Source: Neobacillus rhizophilus (GTDB lineage Bacteria > Bacillota > Bacilli > Bacillales > Cytobacillaceae). Taken from it: a stretch of 64,000 nt of DNA. The stretch lies in contig NZ_JAGYPF010000003.1 in the NCBI RefSeq assembly GCF_018343535.1, positions 558,001 through 622,000 of the forward strand. The letters run 5' to 3'. The notes under the pieces were generated by a model that did no database searches, was not told the origin of the DNA, and saw only the letters and a program-made list of their open reading frames with translations. The position numbers and the translations under genes were made by a program. This document shows, piece by piece, positions 45,346 through 53,358 of the stretch (its first letter is position 1; the number at the start of each line of letters is the position of its first letter).

Positions 45346-45519
45346 TTATAGTAGCCAAAACACAAGTCCTACTACTGTTAAAAAGAAAAGTAACGGAATT
45401 GTACAACCAACTCCTAAACAACCGGAAAGCCAATTATAAATAAACCACCGAGTTTTTTCTCCCTTGGTCGATTTTTCTTCAAACACTATAGGTGTATATG
45501 TCCTATTCTTTTTCATCAT
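45346..45519 (-). CDS. Small membrane protein
   Basis: A roughly 57-residue protein, MMKKNRTYTPIVFEEKSTKG then a C-terminal helix (CTIPLLFFLTVVGLVFWLL) ending at the stop. The start is uncertain because the ribosome binding site is weak (CTGGGA). Single unit with a repeat right after its stop. Confidence 0.5.
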   Translation of the reverse strand: MMKKNRTYTPIVFEEKSTKGEKTRWFIYNWLSGCLGVGCTIPLLFFLTVVGLVFWLL

Positions 45520-45606
45520 TAAAAACATTCCCAGAGGAATCATATGGTAAACTTAATAAAAAATGACTTTCCAAAGAAAGTTGAATACATTTATGGGGGA
45601 GCAGCA

Positions 45607-46191
45607 ATGAAGAAGATTTTAATTGTAGCAGGGTTTGGATTAGCATTAGTGATTGGAGGTTCGTATGCAATCCTTTCCTACGAGGGGGATAAAATAGAAG
45701 CAGCAACAACTACTAAACATTTAGTCACTCAACCAGTACATAAAGTAAGCCAAGCTGAATTAGATGAAGCAGCTAAAAACTTTTATGAAATTGAGATTAA
45801 TGTGAAGGGTGATGACATCTTTTACTACGGAATGATAACGATGGCTATTCAGAAGCTTGAGTTCAAAGGAGAAGAAAATTACCATCTACCAAATACTCCT
45901 GATAGTATCAAAAGAATTCAGTTTGATCGAGCGAACCTTCAATATTTGAAAAACAGGGCAGTTGATTTAAAAGCTTCCGAACCGTATCAGAAAATCTTAG
46001 ACAAATGGTTAAAAGGAGACTTTTCTAATTTAGAAAATGATTATCTGACAATTAGGAACCTAAAAAGTGACCCCACACAACCAAGCGAAAGCCCAGTATT
46101 AAAAGTAAGAACTACTGAAGAGGAACAGAAATACATCCAGCACTTCTTTGGTGAAAATGGATTACAAATTAATAAAAAAGATTGGCAATAA
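45607..46191 (+). CDS. Exported DUF6241-like protein
   Basis: A 194-residue protein with an N-terminal signal/anchor (MKKILIVAGFGLALVIGGSY) and an acidic helical domain: NFYEIEINVKGDDIFYYGMI then KILDKWLKGDFSNLENDYLT and the C-terminal EEEQKYIQHFFGENG. This resembles DUF6241 proteins. GGGGGAG before ATG 45607 sets the start. It is one of the few plus-strand genes in the array region. Confidence 0.65.
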   Translation: MKKILIVAGFGLALVIGGSYAILSYEGDKIEAATTTKHLVTQPVHKVSQAELDEAAKNFYEIEINVKGDDIFYYGMITMAIQKLEFKGEENYHLPNTPDSIKRIQFDRANLQYLKNRAVDLKASEPYQKILDKWLKGDFSNLENDYLTIRNLKSDPTQPSESPVLKVRTTEEEQKYIQHFFGENGLQINKKDWQ

Positions 46192-46204
46192 GACATATAG
46201 ATAG

Positions 46205-46234
46205 GCTCTGGGTCCTCCCAGGGCTTATTTTATT
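46205..46234 (+). terminator. Terminator
   Basis: GCTCTGGG / CCCAGGGC with a 4-base loop, followed by TTATTTTATT; 13 bp after the stop. Confidence 0.8.
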
Positions 46235-46266
46235 GCTTTATAAATCAATATTTCATTGTTCATATA

Positions 46267-46350
46267 ACAAAAAAAAGTCCCTTATCGGTCCCGAAACAAT
46301 TTCTTAAACAAACTAGCACCCTATAGTTTAAGTACGTTTCTTCACAAACT
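46267..46350 (+). repeat. CCCGTTAG repeat, hairpin plus right arm
   Basis: AAAAAAAAGTCCCTTATCGG and TCCC (hairpin region), then AACTAGCACCCTATAGTTTA and AGTACGTTTCTTCACAAACT. 66 bp from the stop of 46416. Confidence 0.75.
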
Positions 46351-46415
46351 ATTTGGTAACAGGGAATGTTTATTTTCCAATTAATTTCTTGAATAGAAAC
46401 TATCTGTATAATTGG

Positions 46416-46820
46416 TTATATTCCTCTATTATCCCTTAGTTCAACTATTGTACCTTCAGGTGCAATTAATTTACACAAACAGCCATTTTCCACTTGATAA
46501 ATTTCTTCTCCATTTTTCAGTATGAATTCATAACCCAATTGTTTAATAGTTTGGACTTCTTTTACTAAGTCATCGACCCAAAGACAAAAATGAATGATTC
46601 CTTGTGTGGTTGGCTTTACACTATTAAGTTTCTCACCTACTTTACCAGTTTGAAGCTCTATATAGAATGCACCCAATTTTAACCAAGAGTTATAATAACG
46701 ATTATGGAAATTAGGAAATTCTTCGATTAATTCAAAACCAAGAATATCCCTATAAAATTTTAAGGATTCTTCGTAATTATTTGCTTGGATACAAATATGG
46801 TGAACAAATTTTGTTGTCAT
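46416..46820 (-). CDS. VOC (glyoxalase-like) family protein
   Basis: A 134-residue VOC protein: FVHHICIQANNYEESLKFYR DILGFEL at the start in the usual beta-alpha-beta order, TQGIIHFCLWVDDLVKEVQT in the middle and APEGTIVELRDN at the end, giving the expected His and Glu ligands. AAAGGAGAG precedes the ATG. Substrate unknown. Confidence 0.87.
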   Translation of the reverse strand: MTTKFVHHICIQANNYEESLKFYRDILGFELIEEFPNFHNRYYNSWLKLGAFYIELQTGKVGEKLNSVKPTTQGIIHFCLWVDDLVKEVQTIKQLGYEFILKNGEEIYQVENGCLCKLIAPEGTIVELRDNRGI

Positions 46821-46884
46821 TTTTCTCTCCTTTAGTTTACTACTTCTATCAAGGATAACACTTTATTTCCAGTTTTCTTCTGAA

Positions 46885-46970
46885 ATTATTCTGCCCCGTT
46901 ACTTGAAAAGAAAAAACTTTACTCTTTATTGAAGTAAAGCGGCAGATAGTTTAAGTAAAAATCTTCATAT
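46885..46970 (+). repeat. CCCGTTAG repeat, complete, variant core
   Basis: CTGCCCCGTTACTTGAAAAG, core ACTTTACTCTTTATTGAAGT, then GCGGCAGATAGTTTAAGTAA and AAATCTTCATATTC. The core stem here is CTTTACT/AGTAAAG. Confidence 0.7.
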
Positions 46971-47189
46971 TCTTTTTTACCTTAACAAAATCTAATTTCT
47001 TAATGTGTACGGGCATATCAAAAAGACGCCTTCATACTAATGAAAAGCGCCCTTTAATTGAATTAATCTTTTACTGTTTCACCCACTGATTAGTACTCTT
47101 TTTAAGTATTATTTATTAAGTTTATTAACCAGAGATAGCTGTTGTAGAAAAGTCAGCAACATATCCCAAAACAGCAAAATTGAATACAA

Positions 47190-47630
47190 CTATGAGAATA
47201 CTGCAATTTTACGTGCGATAGATTCTGTTAAACGTGATGCTACTTTGGGAACAGCCCATTTAATAATTGGCGTTAACACCGCACCCGATAATCCGCCTGC
47301 ATGGACTTCCACCCTACAAGTCATTGTTGTTTTACCATAAACATCTTCTGCAGTAAAGTGACCGCTTCCTGTAAAATTATCTGATAAACCTTTTAGTTCA
47401 AACTTAATATTTGAAGGTTCATTCCATTCGGTAATATCTACCTGCGCTTGTATTGTTTTTTTAATACCTTTCACACTACCTTCAAATGTCCAAATAGATT
47501 GCTTGTCATTTATGATTTCATGTTCTTTATAGGCTGGTACTGTCGTTGCCCATTTTTCAAGATCACTGACATAATCCCAAACTGCTTGTACATCTACTGG
47601 AATTTCTACTGTATGTATTCCCGTTGCCAT
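47190..47630 (-). CDS. SRPBCC family protein
   Basis: A 146-residue START-like protein. The N-terminal strand and helix (IHTVEIPVDVQAVWDYVSDL) and the C-terminal long helix (WAVPKVASRLTESIARKIAV) are typical; CoxG-type members bind hydrophobic ligands. ATG 47630 follows GTGGGA and is preferred over the frame start 6 codons earlier. Confidence 0.8.
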   Translation of the reverse strand: MATGIHTVEIPVDVQAVWDYVSDLEKWATTVPAYKEHEIINDKQSIWTFEGSVKGIKKTIQAQVDITEWNEPSNIKFELKGLSDNFTGSGHFTAEDVYGKTTMTCRVEVHAGGLSGAVLTPIIKWAVPKVASRLTESIARKIAVFS

Positions 47631-47838
47631 TATGATTCCCACTTTCACTACGTATGAATGTAAATTTATATTTCTATATAATTATTACATATAAGACATA
47701 AACTTACATCACTAATTACACATAGCTTTCTTTCTTCTAATAATCTTATTATTTGAAGATCTGAATTTTACCAAGCCTCCACAATCTGGCCCGATGGCTG
47801 AAGAACAAGATAATGAACACGATTGTTGCCTCTAGCAT

Positions 47839-47884
47839 GTTGAACTAAAGCACCCGTTTGTTAAAGTATATTACTTCACATAAT
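47839..47884 (+). repeat. CCCGTTAG repeat, right arm only
   Basis: TGTTGAACTAAAGCACCCGT then TTGTTAAAGTATATTACTTC. It lies 136 bp before the plus-strand gene at 48020. Confidence 0.7.
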
Positions 47885-48019
47885 TGTGTACAATATGTCC
47901 TGTCAATAAAGCAAGTAGCCGTAAATTAATACCTATAAAAGCTAATAAAAAAGTGCAAAATAAATTGGTTTTTATCATGGCTTTGATAGGGTTAAAAATA
48001 TTATTTTGGAGGCATAGCA

Positions 48020-49009
48020 ATGATTAAAAAAATCGTAGAACTGGATGTATCGAATCTTTGGACCCCCTATCTCACCAACGCGATGGCACGGTGCGTCAAT
48101 TCCTATGCTTTAAAAACCATTATGGATTCCGACATCTATTCCATTTTTGAAAAAGCACAACAACTGTCCAATCATCTCCTTCAAATGATCACTGAGATTT
48201 TCCAAAAAGAACAGTTTCCGATTCCGCATGGATTTACGGAGAAAGATGTCCATCTTGATGCTCCTCGCTTATTTTCTGATGAATTTTGGCTGTTTTATCT
48301 TCACGGAATGACTACCCATGGATTAACCGCTTATTCACTCGGAATAACAATATCTCACAGGCTGGACGTACGAAGATTTTATTTAGAAGCATTCAAAGGC
48401 GCTTCTGAGATATATGATACGACCTTAGAAATGTTAAAATCTAAGGGACTATCGGATCGGGTTCCTACCATCTCCTTGCCAGAAGAAGTGGAATTTGCTA
48501 AAAAACAAAGTTTTCTTGCCGGTTGGTTAGGGGACCATCGACCCTTGAACGTTATTGAAATCAGCAGTCTTTATTTTAATTTACAGAAGAGTACACTCGC
48601 AAAAGATTTAATCTTAGGTTTTAGCCAAACTGCTGAGTCGAAAGAAATTCGGACATTTTTCCAACGGGTGGTGGAACAGACAGAAGAGCATCTTTCGATT
48701 TTTCGTTCAATCCTGCAAGAGGACTTTATCAGTTCGTCGATTTCCTGGGATACCCATATCACCGATTCCGAGACAGCACCTTTTTCCGATAAATTGATGA
48801 TTTTCCATTGTGCCTTTCTTATTCAATCTGCCATGGCATATTATGGAACTGCCATGTCCGGTTCCATGCGGCGCGATCTAGGACTCAAATATGCTTCTGC
48901 AATTAAAAATGATGTCAAACTCGCGGAAGACTGTGCGGAAATCATGATTGCTAATGAATGGTTCGAGAAACCACCGCATTCGGTTGATCGTAGGGAATTA
49001 TCTAATTGA
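48020..49009 (+). CDS. DUF3231 family protein
   Basis: A 329-residue protein made of two CotF-like helical repeats. The first includes FWLFYLHGMTTHGLTAYSLG; the second ends in AEDCAEIMIANEWFEKPPHS, the same helix end as the CotF-domain proteins at 4774 and 6522. DUF3231 proteins are common in spore formers and are of unknown function. TGGAGG precedes the ATG, and a terminator follows. Confidence 0.87.
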   Translation: MIKKIVELDVSNLWTPYLTNAMARCVNSYALKTIMDSDIYSIFEKAQQLSNHLLQMITEIFQKEQFPIPHGFTEKDVHLDAPRLFSDEFWLFYLHGMTTHGLTAYSLGITISHRLDVRRFYLEAFKGASEIYDTTLEMLKSKGLSDRVPTISLPEEVEFAKKQSFLAGWLGDHRPLNVIEISSLYFNLQKSTLAKDLILGFSQTAESKEIRTFFQRVVEQTEEHLSIFRSILQEDFISSSISWDTHITDSETAPFSDKLMIFHCAFLIQSAMAYYGTAMSGSMRRDLGLKYASAIKNDVKLAEDCAEIMIANEWFEKPPHSVDRRELSN

Positions 49010-49022
49010 TAAAGTTTCACTG

Positions 49023-49053
49023 AAAACCATCCAATATTGGGTTGGTTTTTATT
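49023..49053 (+). terminator. Terminator of the DUF3231 gene
   Basis: AAAACCA-TCC pairs with GG-GTTGGTTTT through a small internal offset, then TTTTT. Confidence 0.7.
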
Positions 49054-49059
49054 ATTGTT

Positions 49060-49102
49060 TTTCAACAAACCCGCTTCGTTAGCTCAATAAGAAAAAAAGC
49101 CA
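49060..49102 (+). repeat. CCCGTTAG repeat, left arm only
   Basis: TTCAACAAACCCGCTTCGTT then AGCTCAATAAGAAAAAAAGC. It ends exactly where the gene fragment at 49103 begins. Confidence 0.65.
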
Positions 49103-49290
49103 TCAAGGTGGATTGAGTAAATATCCGGAAGTTTTAAAAAAATTCACTTCTTCCAATGCATTCTTCATTCTAAACTCTGCCATTTCTTTAGCTTGTTCGG
49201 GAGTGCTCCCGTAACAATTCCAGGCAGATATCTTTCCTGTTGATGCCCATGCCTTATATGCGCTCCCGTACTCGTATACTTGAATTTTAA
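49103..49290 (-). pseudogene. Truncated gene fragment abutting a repeat
   Basis: The coherent minus-strand frame reads KVKIQVYEYGSAYKAWASTG then KISAWNCYGSTPEQAKEMAE and ends at 49103. It has no start: it is joined out of frame to a membrane-protein remnant upstream. I do not recognise the family. Confidence 0.5.
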
Positions 49291-49297
49291 CTTTACC

Positions 49298-49502
49298 ATG
49301 CCGATATTACCAAGGCTAATTAACAACCCTATTAAAATTCCTTTGGTCCAACCATACATAGGAAGAACAGTTACTGTTATTAAGAATCCAATCGTAAAAC
49401 GATTAATAATTGAACCAATAATAGCAGTACGGGGAGCATTATTAGTACAGATAATAAACCAAATATTACACCAGAAATAATTCCTAAGAAAATGCTGTTC
49501 AT
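49298..49502 (-). pseudogene. Small membrane protein, frameshifted
   Basis: From ATG 49502 the frame reads MNSIFLGIISGVIFGLLSVL, then shifts near 49432 to APRTAIIGSIINRFTIGFLI and LPMYGWTKGILIGLLISL. The three helices fit one small membrane protein broken by a frameshift and cut at its C-terminus, where it runs into the unrelated fragment. Confidence 0.55.
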
Positions 49503-49526
49503 TGGTAATAAATTTGATTTCTCTAA

Positions 49527-49865
49527 CTAACCCATCAATTGATATGGTTGTTTTAAAAGAATTAAAAACTTTTGATTGAGGTCATCTACACTATCGAATC
49601 TAAAGTTATTGTGAAATCTGTTTTTGGAAACTTGTTCAATTTTAGTAATCTTCTCGTGTTCAATGTGATGGTTTGATACTAAATTAAAATCTAACCATTT
49701 CTTTTTTGGATGAACTCCTCCAAAGGAAGATTTATTCAAAAGATGAATAGAAGTCTTTTTTAACTCAATTTCAAATGGTCCTATTTCTTTTAATAAATCG
49801 AGGATTTTTGAATATATTTCATAAACATTAGGTGCCTTTTTTAAGAATAATTCATCTTCTGACAT
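49527..49865 (-). CDS. DUF5655-like hypothetical protein, copy 2
   Basis: Near-identical to the protein at 8249; shared runs include KKTSIHLLNKSSFGGVHPKK and EHEKITKIEQVSKNRFHNNF. The start is placed at ATG 49865 by comparison; the ribosome binding site here is weaker (GTAGGTAAT in place of GCAGGAGAT). The flanks upstream of both copies are also alike up to TATTCAACTAACCC, where the repeat begins. Confidence 0.72.
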   Translation of the reverse strand: MSEDELFLKKAPNVYEIYSKILDLLKEIGPFEIELKKTSIHLLNKSSFGGVHPKKKWLDFNLVSNHHIEHEKITKIEQVSKNRFHNNFRFDSVDDLNQKFLILLKQPYQLMG

Positions 49866-49951
49866 ATTGCCATTACCTACTTTCACCTTAACATTTAAAA
49901 TTGCATTACCATTATTTTTCCTCTTTTCACATCATTTTACCATTACCTTTA

Positions 49952-49993
49952 TTCAACTAACCCGTTAGCTTAAGTACAATATTTCACAATCTT
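49952..49993 (+). repeat. CCCGTTAG repeat, solo form
   Basis: ATTCAACTAACCCGTTAGCT then TAAGTACAATATTTCACAAT. One CCCGTTAG remains, with left start and right end but no hairpin. Confidence 0.8.
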
Positions 49994-50055
49994 GTTTTCG
50001 TGTATAAAACTATTACTAAAGGTTTATTTTGTGTAAATATTCCGAACATGAAAAA

Positions 50056-50078
50056 AGCTTACTCAAAGAGTAAGCTTA
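50056..50078 (-). terminator. Terminator of cwlJ
   Basis: AAGCTTACTC / GAGTAAGCTT, 10-bp perfect stem, then TTTTTT on the minus strand; it overlaps the stop codon. Confidence 0.85.
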
Positions 50079-50516
50079 ACCGCTATAAACACTATCACAT
50101 GTTCCAGGTTTTGGTTCATAAAAACAATGTTCTTTAAACTGACCAGAATGAGGTTGACCGTACCATGTTGGAGGACATGGACCATGTGGATTAAAATACC
50201 ATAGTGCAAATTTCGCTGGGTGATCTCTCCAATAATTCAAATTTTGTTTTGCTAATCTTTTTTCAGATGTTCTTGCTCTTTGATAAAAAACATTTCCTTT
50301 TTGAACTGCTTCAAAAGAATAATTTCCACCTTGTACTTGAAATATTACATCATGAATAGTTCTTACATCTTTGAAGTCTAAACAGGTTGCTACACACCGA
50401 TTTACTATTACATTCCCAACATATAACATTCCTTGCTTTCCTTCACCTTCAGCTTCTGCTCTCATCATCCTTGCCATTTCGTCCACTTCATAACTTCGAT
50501 AATTTACTCTTGGCAT
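50076..50516 (-). CDS. cwlJ: Spore cortex-lytic cell wall hydrolase (CwlJ type)
   Basis: A 146-residue SleB/CwlJ-type hydrolase. MARMMRAEAEGEGKQGMLYV carries the catalytic Glu; VGNVIVNRC, TIHDVIFQVQGGNYSFEAVQ and ALWYFNPHGPCPPTWYGQPH complete the domain. There is no signal peptide or LysM domain, as in CwlJ, which degrades cortex peptidoglycan during germination. The usual partner gerQ is not adjacent. GGGGTG precedes the ATG. Confidence 0.92.
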   Translation of the reverse strand: MPRVNYRSYEVDEMARMMRAEAEGEGKQGMLYVGNVIVNRCVATCLDFKDVRTIHDVIFQVQGGNYSFEAVQKGNVFYQRARTSEKRLAKQNLNYWRDHPAKFALWYFNPHGPCPPTWYGQPHSGQFKEHCFYEPKPGTCDSVYSG

Positions 50517-50649
50517 TTTATCACCCCAAAAATATAGTTATGAAAAAAAGCCTACATTCATGTTTTTTTTATATAAAAAGAATGCTTAGTTTTTATAGCA
50601 TACAGTTTTTTAGTAAAATGAAAACTATTGCATTCTTTTTATACCTTTA

Positions 50650-50741
50650 TTCAACTATACTGCCCCGTTAGTTCAACAAGAAAAAAATGACCGCCGCAGC
50701 GATCATCATCCTGAACAAAAGCCCCCGTTACTTGAATAAAA
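50650..50741 (+). repeat. CCCGTTAG repeat, complete
   Basis: Left arm TTCAACTATACTGCCCCGTT, core ATGACCGCCGCAGCGATCAT, right arm AAAGCCCCCGTTACTTGAAT. Core nearly the same as in the copies at 62731 and 63450. Confidence 0.88.
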
Positions 50742-50842
50742 AGTAAGTATAATCAAGCCCCCACTCTAGTTAAAAAAAGACATTTCCAAAAGAGTAATCA
50801 TAAAAACCAATATACCTAAAGAAGTCGCTTCATTATAGCTAC

Positions 50843-51547
50843 CTATAACCGTGGTCCTTTATTAGTTATACCTAAGTGTGGTCTAGCGATGATGACCGCA
50901 ATTACGGTAGCCACAATTCCTAAAACAAGTGGAGGTATTCCATGTTCAGGCTCCCCTCGATACAACGGAGTCAGGATGTTAGCGACAATTCCGCTCACTA
51001 TTAATGCTGCAACGTTAATACCAATTCGCCCTTGGCGACCTGGTACTCGGTATTTGGATTTTCTGGTCCAATCATTTGCAATTAGACCAGAAGCCTTACG
51101 AATATAGGCGAAAATATGGACAGCCAGTAACGGCAACCATAAAATTACACTAATAGCATGGATTTTAAGAAATAATCCCTCATGGACATGTCCGCCCAAT
51201 ACGAGTCCAAACCCACTTACCATTACCATAACGGTAATGACAACAAGGAACGGGGCTAAGAGTCGAAGTAATATAATTGGTGGACCTGCTTTTACAAAAT
51301 CAGGAGATTTTGTATAGTAACGAAAAAATCGGTAACTGATACTACACATTTTGACCACAAGGGGTCCAGCTATTAAGATACCGACATAAATATGGTAAGA
51401 AATCAGTTCAACTAGGTTCGCCATAGTGACAAACTCCGCTATGATGAGAACAAAAAGAACAGTAGCAGCAATTGCCGTCAGCCGTTTGTTTCGTTCAATT
51501 GGAAAACGTTCATTCACATCAGCATTGATTTTTTTTCGATTAAACAT
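50843..51547 (-). CDS. Membrane protein, possibly cytochrome b-like
   Basis: A 234-residue protein with about six helices. Paired His residues on helices (LISYHIYVGILI; GGHVHEGLFLKIHAISVILW; LLAVHIFAY) resemble haem-binding b-type or DUF4405-like membrane proteins, but no confident family. GAAGGTGG precedes the ATG. Confidence 0.65.
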   Translation of the reverse strand: MFNRKKINADVNERFPIERNKRLTAIAATVLFVLIIAEFVTMANLVELISYHIYVGILIAGPLVVKMCSISYRFFRYYTKSPDFVKAGPPIILLRLLAPFLVVITVMVMVSGFGLVLGGHVHEGLFLKIHAISVILWLPLLAVHIFAYIRKASGLIANDWTRKSKYRVPGRQGRIGINVAALIVSGIVANILTPLYRGEPEHGIPPLVLGIVATVIAVIIARPHLGITNKGPRL

Positions 51548-51907
51548 TCACTTCCACCTTCATTCTTCAATTGTAATCCCTAGACGGGTATTTTTCTTAT
51601 GTAATTAAGTTCAAAGTCGCTTTTTGGAAACCATTCCATTGTTCATACATATGTTTATTTCTAATATTCAACATACCAGAAGTATCATAATATTGATACA
51701 AAGCGTACTACCCACCATCTAACTTTCTAAATTGTATATTTTTTTATCAAAACCATCAGGTATAGTAAAAGGTATTACAACCATTCCCTAATTTAGAGTA
51801 AATATTTGTATCCCAATTCTGGTAATTCCAAAAGTGAAATGCTCCCATAGAATATCCTAAACACGTTCGACTTTATCTTCGGTCCAACTTCTGATTAGCT
51901 AAAAAAA
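51548..51907. other. Gene-poor stretch
   Basis: No intact gene. The minus strand has short coding-like pieces (QYYDTSGMLNIRNKHMYEQW) broken by stops, perhaps a decayed gene. Confidence 0.35.
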
Positions 51908-51934
51908 CAGACCCATGAGTCATTCATGAGCCTG
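51908..51934 (-). terminator. Terminator of the DinB gene
   Basis: CAGGCTCATGA / TCATGGGTCTG on the minus strand, with two G-U pairs, followed by TTTTTTT; 14 bp after the DinB stop. Confidence 0.8.
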
Positions 51935-51947
51935 CATAAGTATTACT

Positions 51948-52433
51948 TTAAAAAGAATTGTTGGAACCTTCAATTGCCCGTTGAATCGCATAAATAACTC
52001 CCGTATGCATTCCTTCATGGTGTAAACTAAACGAGAGAATTTCTCCGATTGTTTCCATCTTAAAACCAAGCCGTACAAAGGGTTTTATAGCTTTTTCCTG
52101 CAGACGGTTGCCTAGAGATTCCTTTATGTACGCAGTTTGCTTTTTTAATTCATAGGATAAGGTTTGCAACGTTGGAGGTTCTACTTGCCATTCGCTTGGT
52201 CTCGTCCGATTGCCAAATAGGGTGACAAATTCTAGAGAAAGCTGTTGCGGTAATCCTGCAAAGTTCGAAGCAAGCTGATCCTGAACAATTAAAATATGAC
52301 CAACGTTCCAACGAATCGTATTGTTAAATCCCTTAGGCATAATATCAGCTACATCTTCTGTGATAGATTCCACCTTTTGGAGAGTAATGGCTCGAACCAC
52401 TTCCACTTGTCTCAGCAACATATCGTTCGTCAT
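51948..52433 (-). CDS. DinB family protein
   Basis: A 161-residue DinB-type four-helix protein. GFNNTIRWNVGHILIVQDQL aligns with GFNNTIHWHTGHVLTVTEQT of the protein at 17298, and LSFSLHHEGMHTGVIYAIQR supplies the C-terminal His pair. The first His position (NTIRWN) differs from the 17298 protein. Its ATG overlaps the stop of a short upstream frame (ATGA). Confidence 0.87.
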   Translation of the reverse strand: MTNDMLLRQVEVVRAITLQKVESITEDVADIMPKGFNNTIRWNVGHILIVQDQLASNFAGLPQQLSLEFVTLFGNRTRPSEWQVEPPTLQTLSYELKKQTAYIKESLGNRLQEKAIKPFVRLGFKMETIGEILSFSLHHEGMHTGVIYAIQRAIEGSNNSF

Positions 52434-52546
52434 AATACCCCACCTCCTATGAAAGATACGCTTTTAGCTGCTCGTCCCGGACTAATCGTTTTTCCATGTG
52501 GGAGAATGGTTTCGTCAATATCTAAAATTACAACCTTTGATGCCAT
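52430..52546 (-). CDS. 38-residue HAD-like N-terminal stub coupled to dinB
   Basis: ATG 52546 is preceded by AGGAG at nine bases. The peptide MASKVVILDIDETILPHGKT carries the HAD motif I (DIDET), then ISPGRAAKSVSFIGGGVL and a stop that overlaps the DinB ATG by 4 bp. A HAD hydrolase is far longer, so this is its 5' end fused by deletion to the DinB leader, or a leader peptide now coupling translation. Confidence 0.6.
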   Translation of the reverse strand: MASKVVILDIDETILPHGKTISPGRAAKSVSFIGGGVL

Positions 52547-52697
52547 ACAAATAAACTCCTTCATCATTATGTAAATGATTTATATCACATGTTAACTAAA
52601 AAAACTAATCAAAGACAACCTTCTTATCATAATGTTTTGCTACAAGTTTAAATATAATTAACCATGACCTTATTTTAAAAGAAAAGAGGGTTATGGG

Positions 52698-53030
52698 ATG
52701 AAATGTAAAATATATCGGTGTAATTGTCGAAAGGTTTGGTCTATACAGAATCGAAAAAGGAAGATAACGGCTAAATCTATTTTGCTTAACGGCAATTGGA
52801 CGACAGAAGTAAAACCTGATCGAAGATTAGACCCAAAAGGATTTGTCATTACTAACGACACTCAGGACATCACCACAAATCCCCCGATGGAATTACTAAA
52901 GCAATTTAAAAAAGTATCAAAGTTAATTTATAATAAAAATACCGTTGAGTTTAATATTAAACTTGGAGAATTTTTATGGTTTGCGGAAGATGGAAGCTGT
53001 TATTTGTTAAATAAGATGGATGAGATGTAG
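52698..53030 (+). CDS. Hypothetical protein
   Basis: A 110-residue basic protein starting MKCKIYRCNCRKVWSIQNRK, with a CxxxxxCxC cluster that could bind metal, then NTVEFNIKLGEFLWFAEDGS. No family recognised. GAGGG precedes the ATG. One of the rarer plus-strand units in the array. Confidence 0.55.
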   Translation: MKCKIYRCNCRKVWSIQNRKRKITAKSILLNGNWTTEVKPDRRLDPKGFVITNDTQDITTNPPMELLKQFKKVSKLIYNKNTVEFNIKLGEFLWFAEDGSCYLLNKMDEM

Positions 53031-53171
53031 CTGGGCAAGCCCTGCTGCATTTTCACTTTATTTAGAGCATCTAAATATTTTAATATTACATTATAATACG
53101 TTTGAAACTAATGATAATAAATGATTCGATTGAAAGAAAGACCATCCTTACCCACCACTTCCCATTAACCT

Positions 53172-53212
53172 TCTTAAAGTAAACTCCCGTTAGCTCAATA
53201 AGGAGGAAGCCT
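53172..53212 (+). repeat. CCCGTTAG repeat, left arm only
   Basis: TCTTAAAGTAAACTCCCGTT then AGCTCAATAAGGAGGAAGCC. Confidence 0.65.
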
Positions 53213-53358
53213 TTTAGTTAGACATAAACGACTTTAGCAAATTAGCATGACCTTCCTCGTTTTACTTATCCGTCCCGATTATAATTATCATAATTATAAA
53301 AATAACTTTGTATATTTCCTTTATATACAACTGAGAGTATGACATGACATTACAAGGG

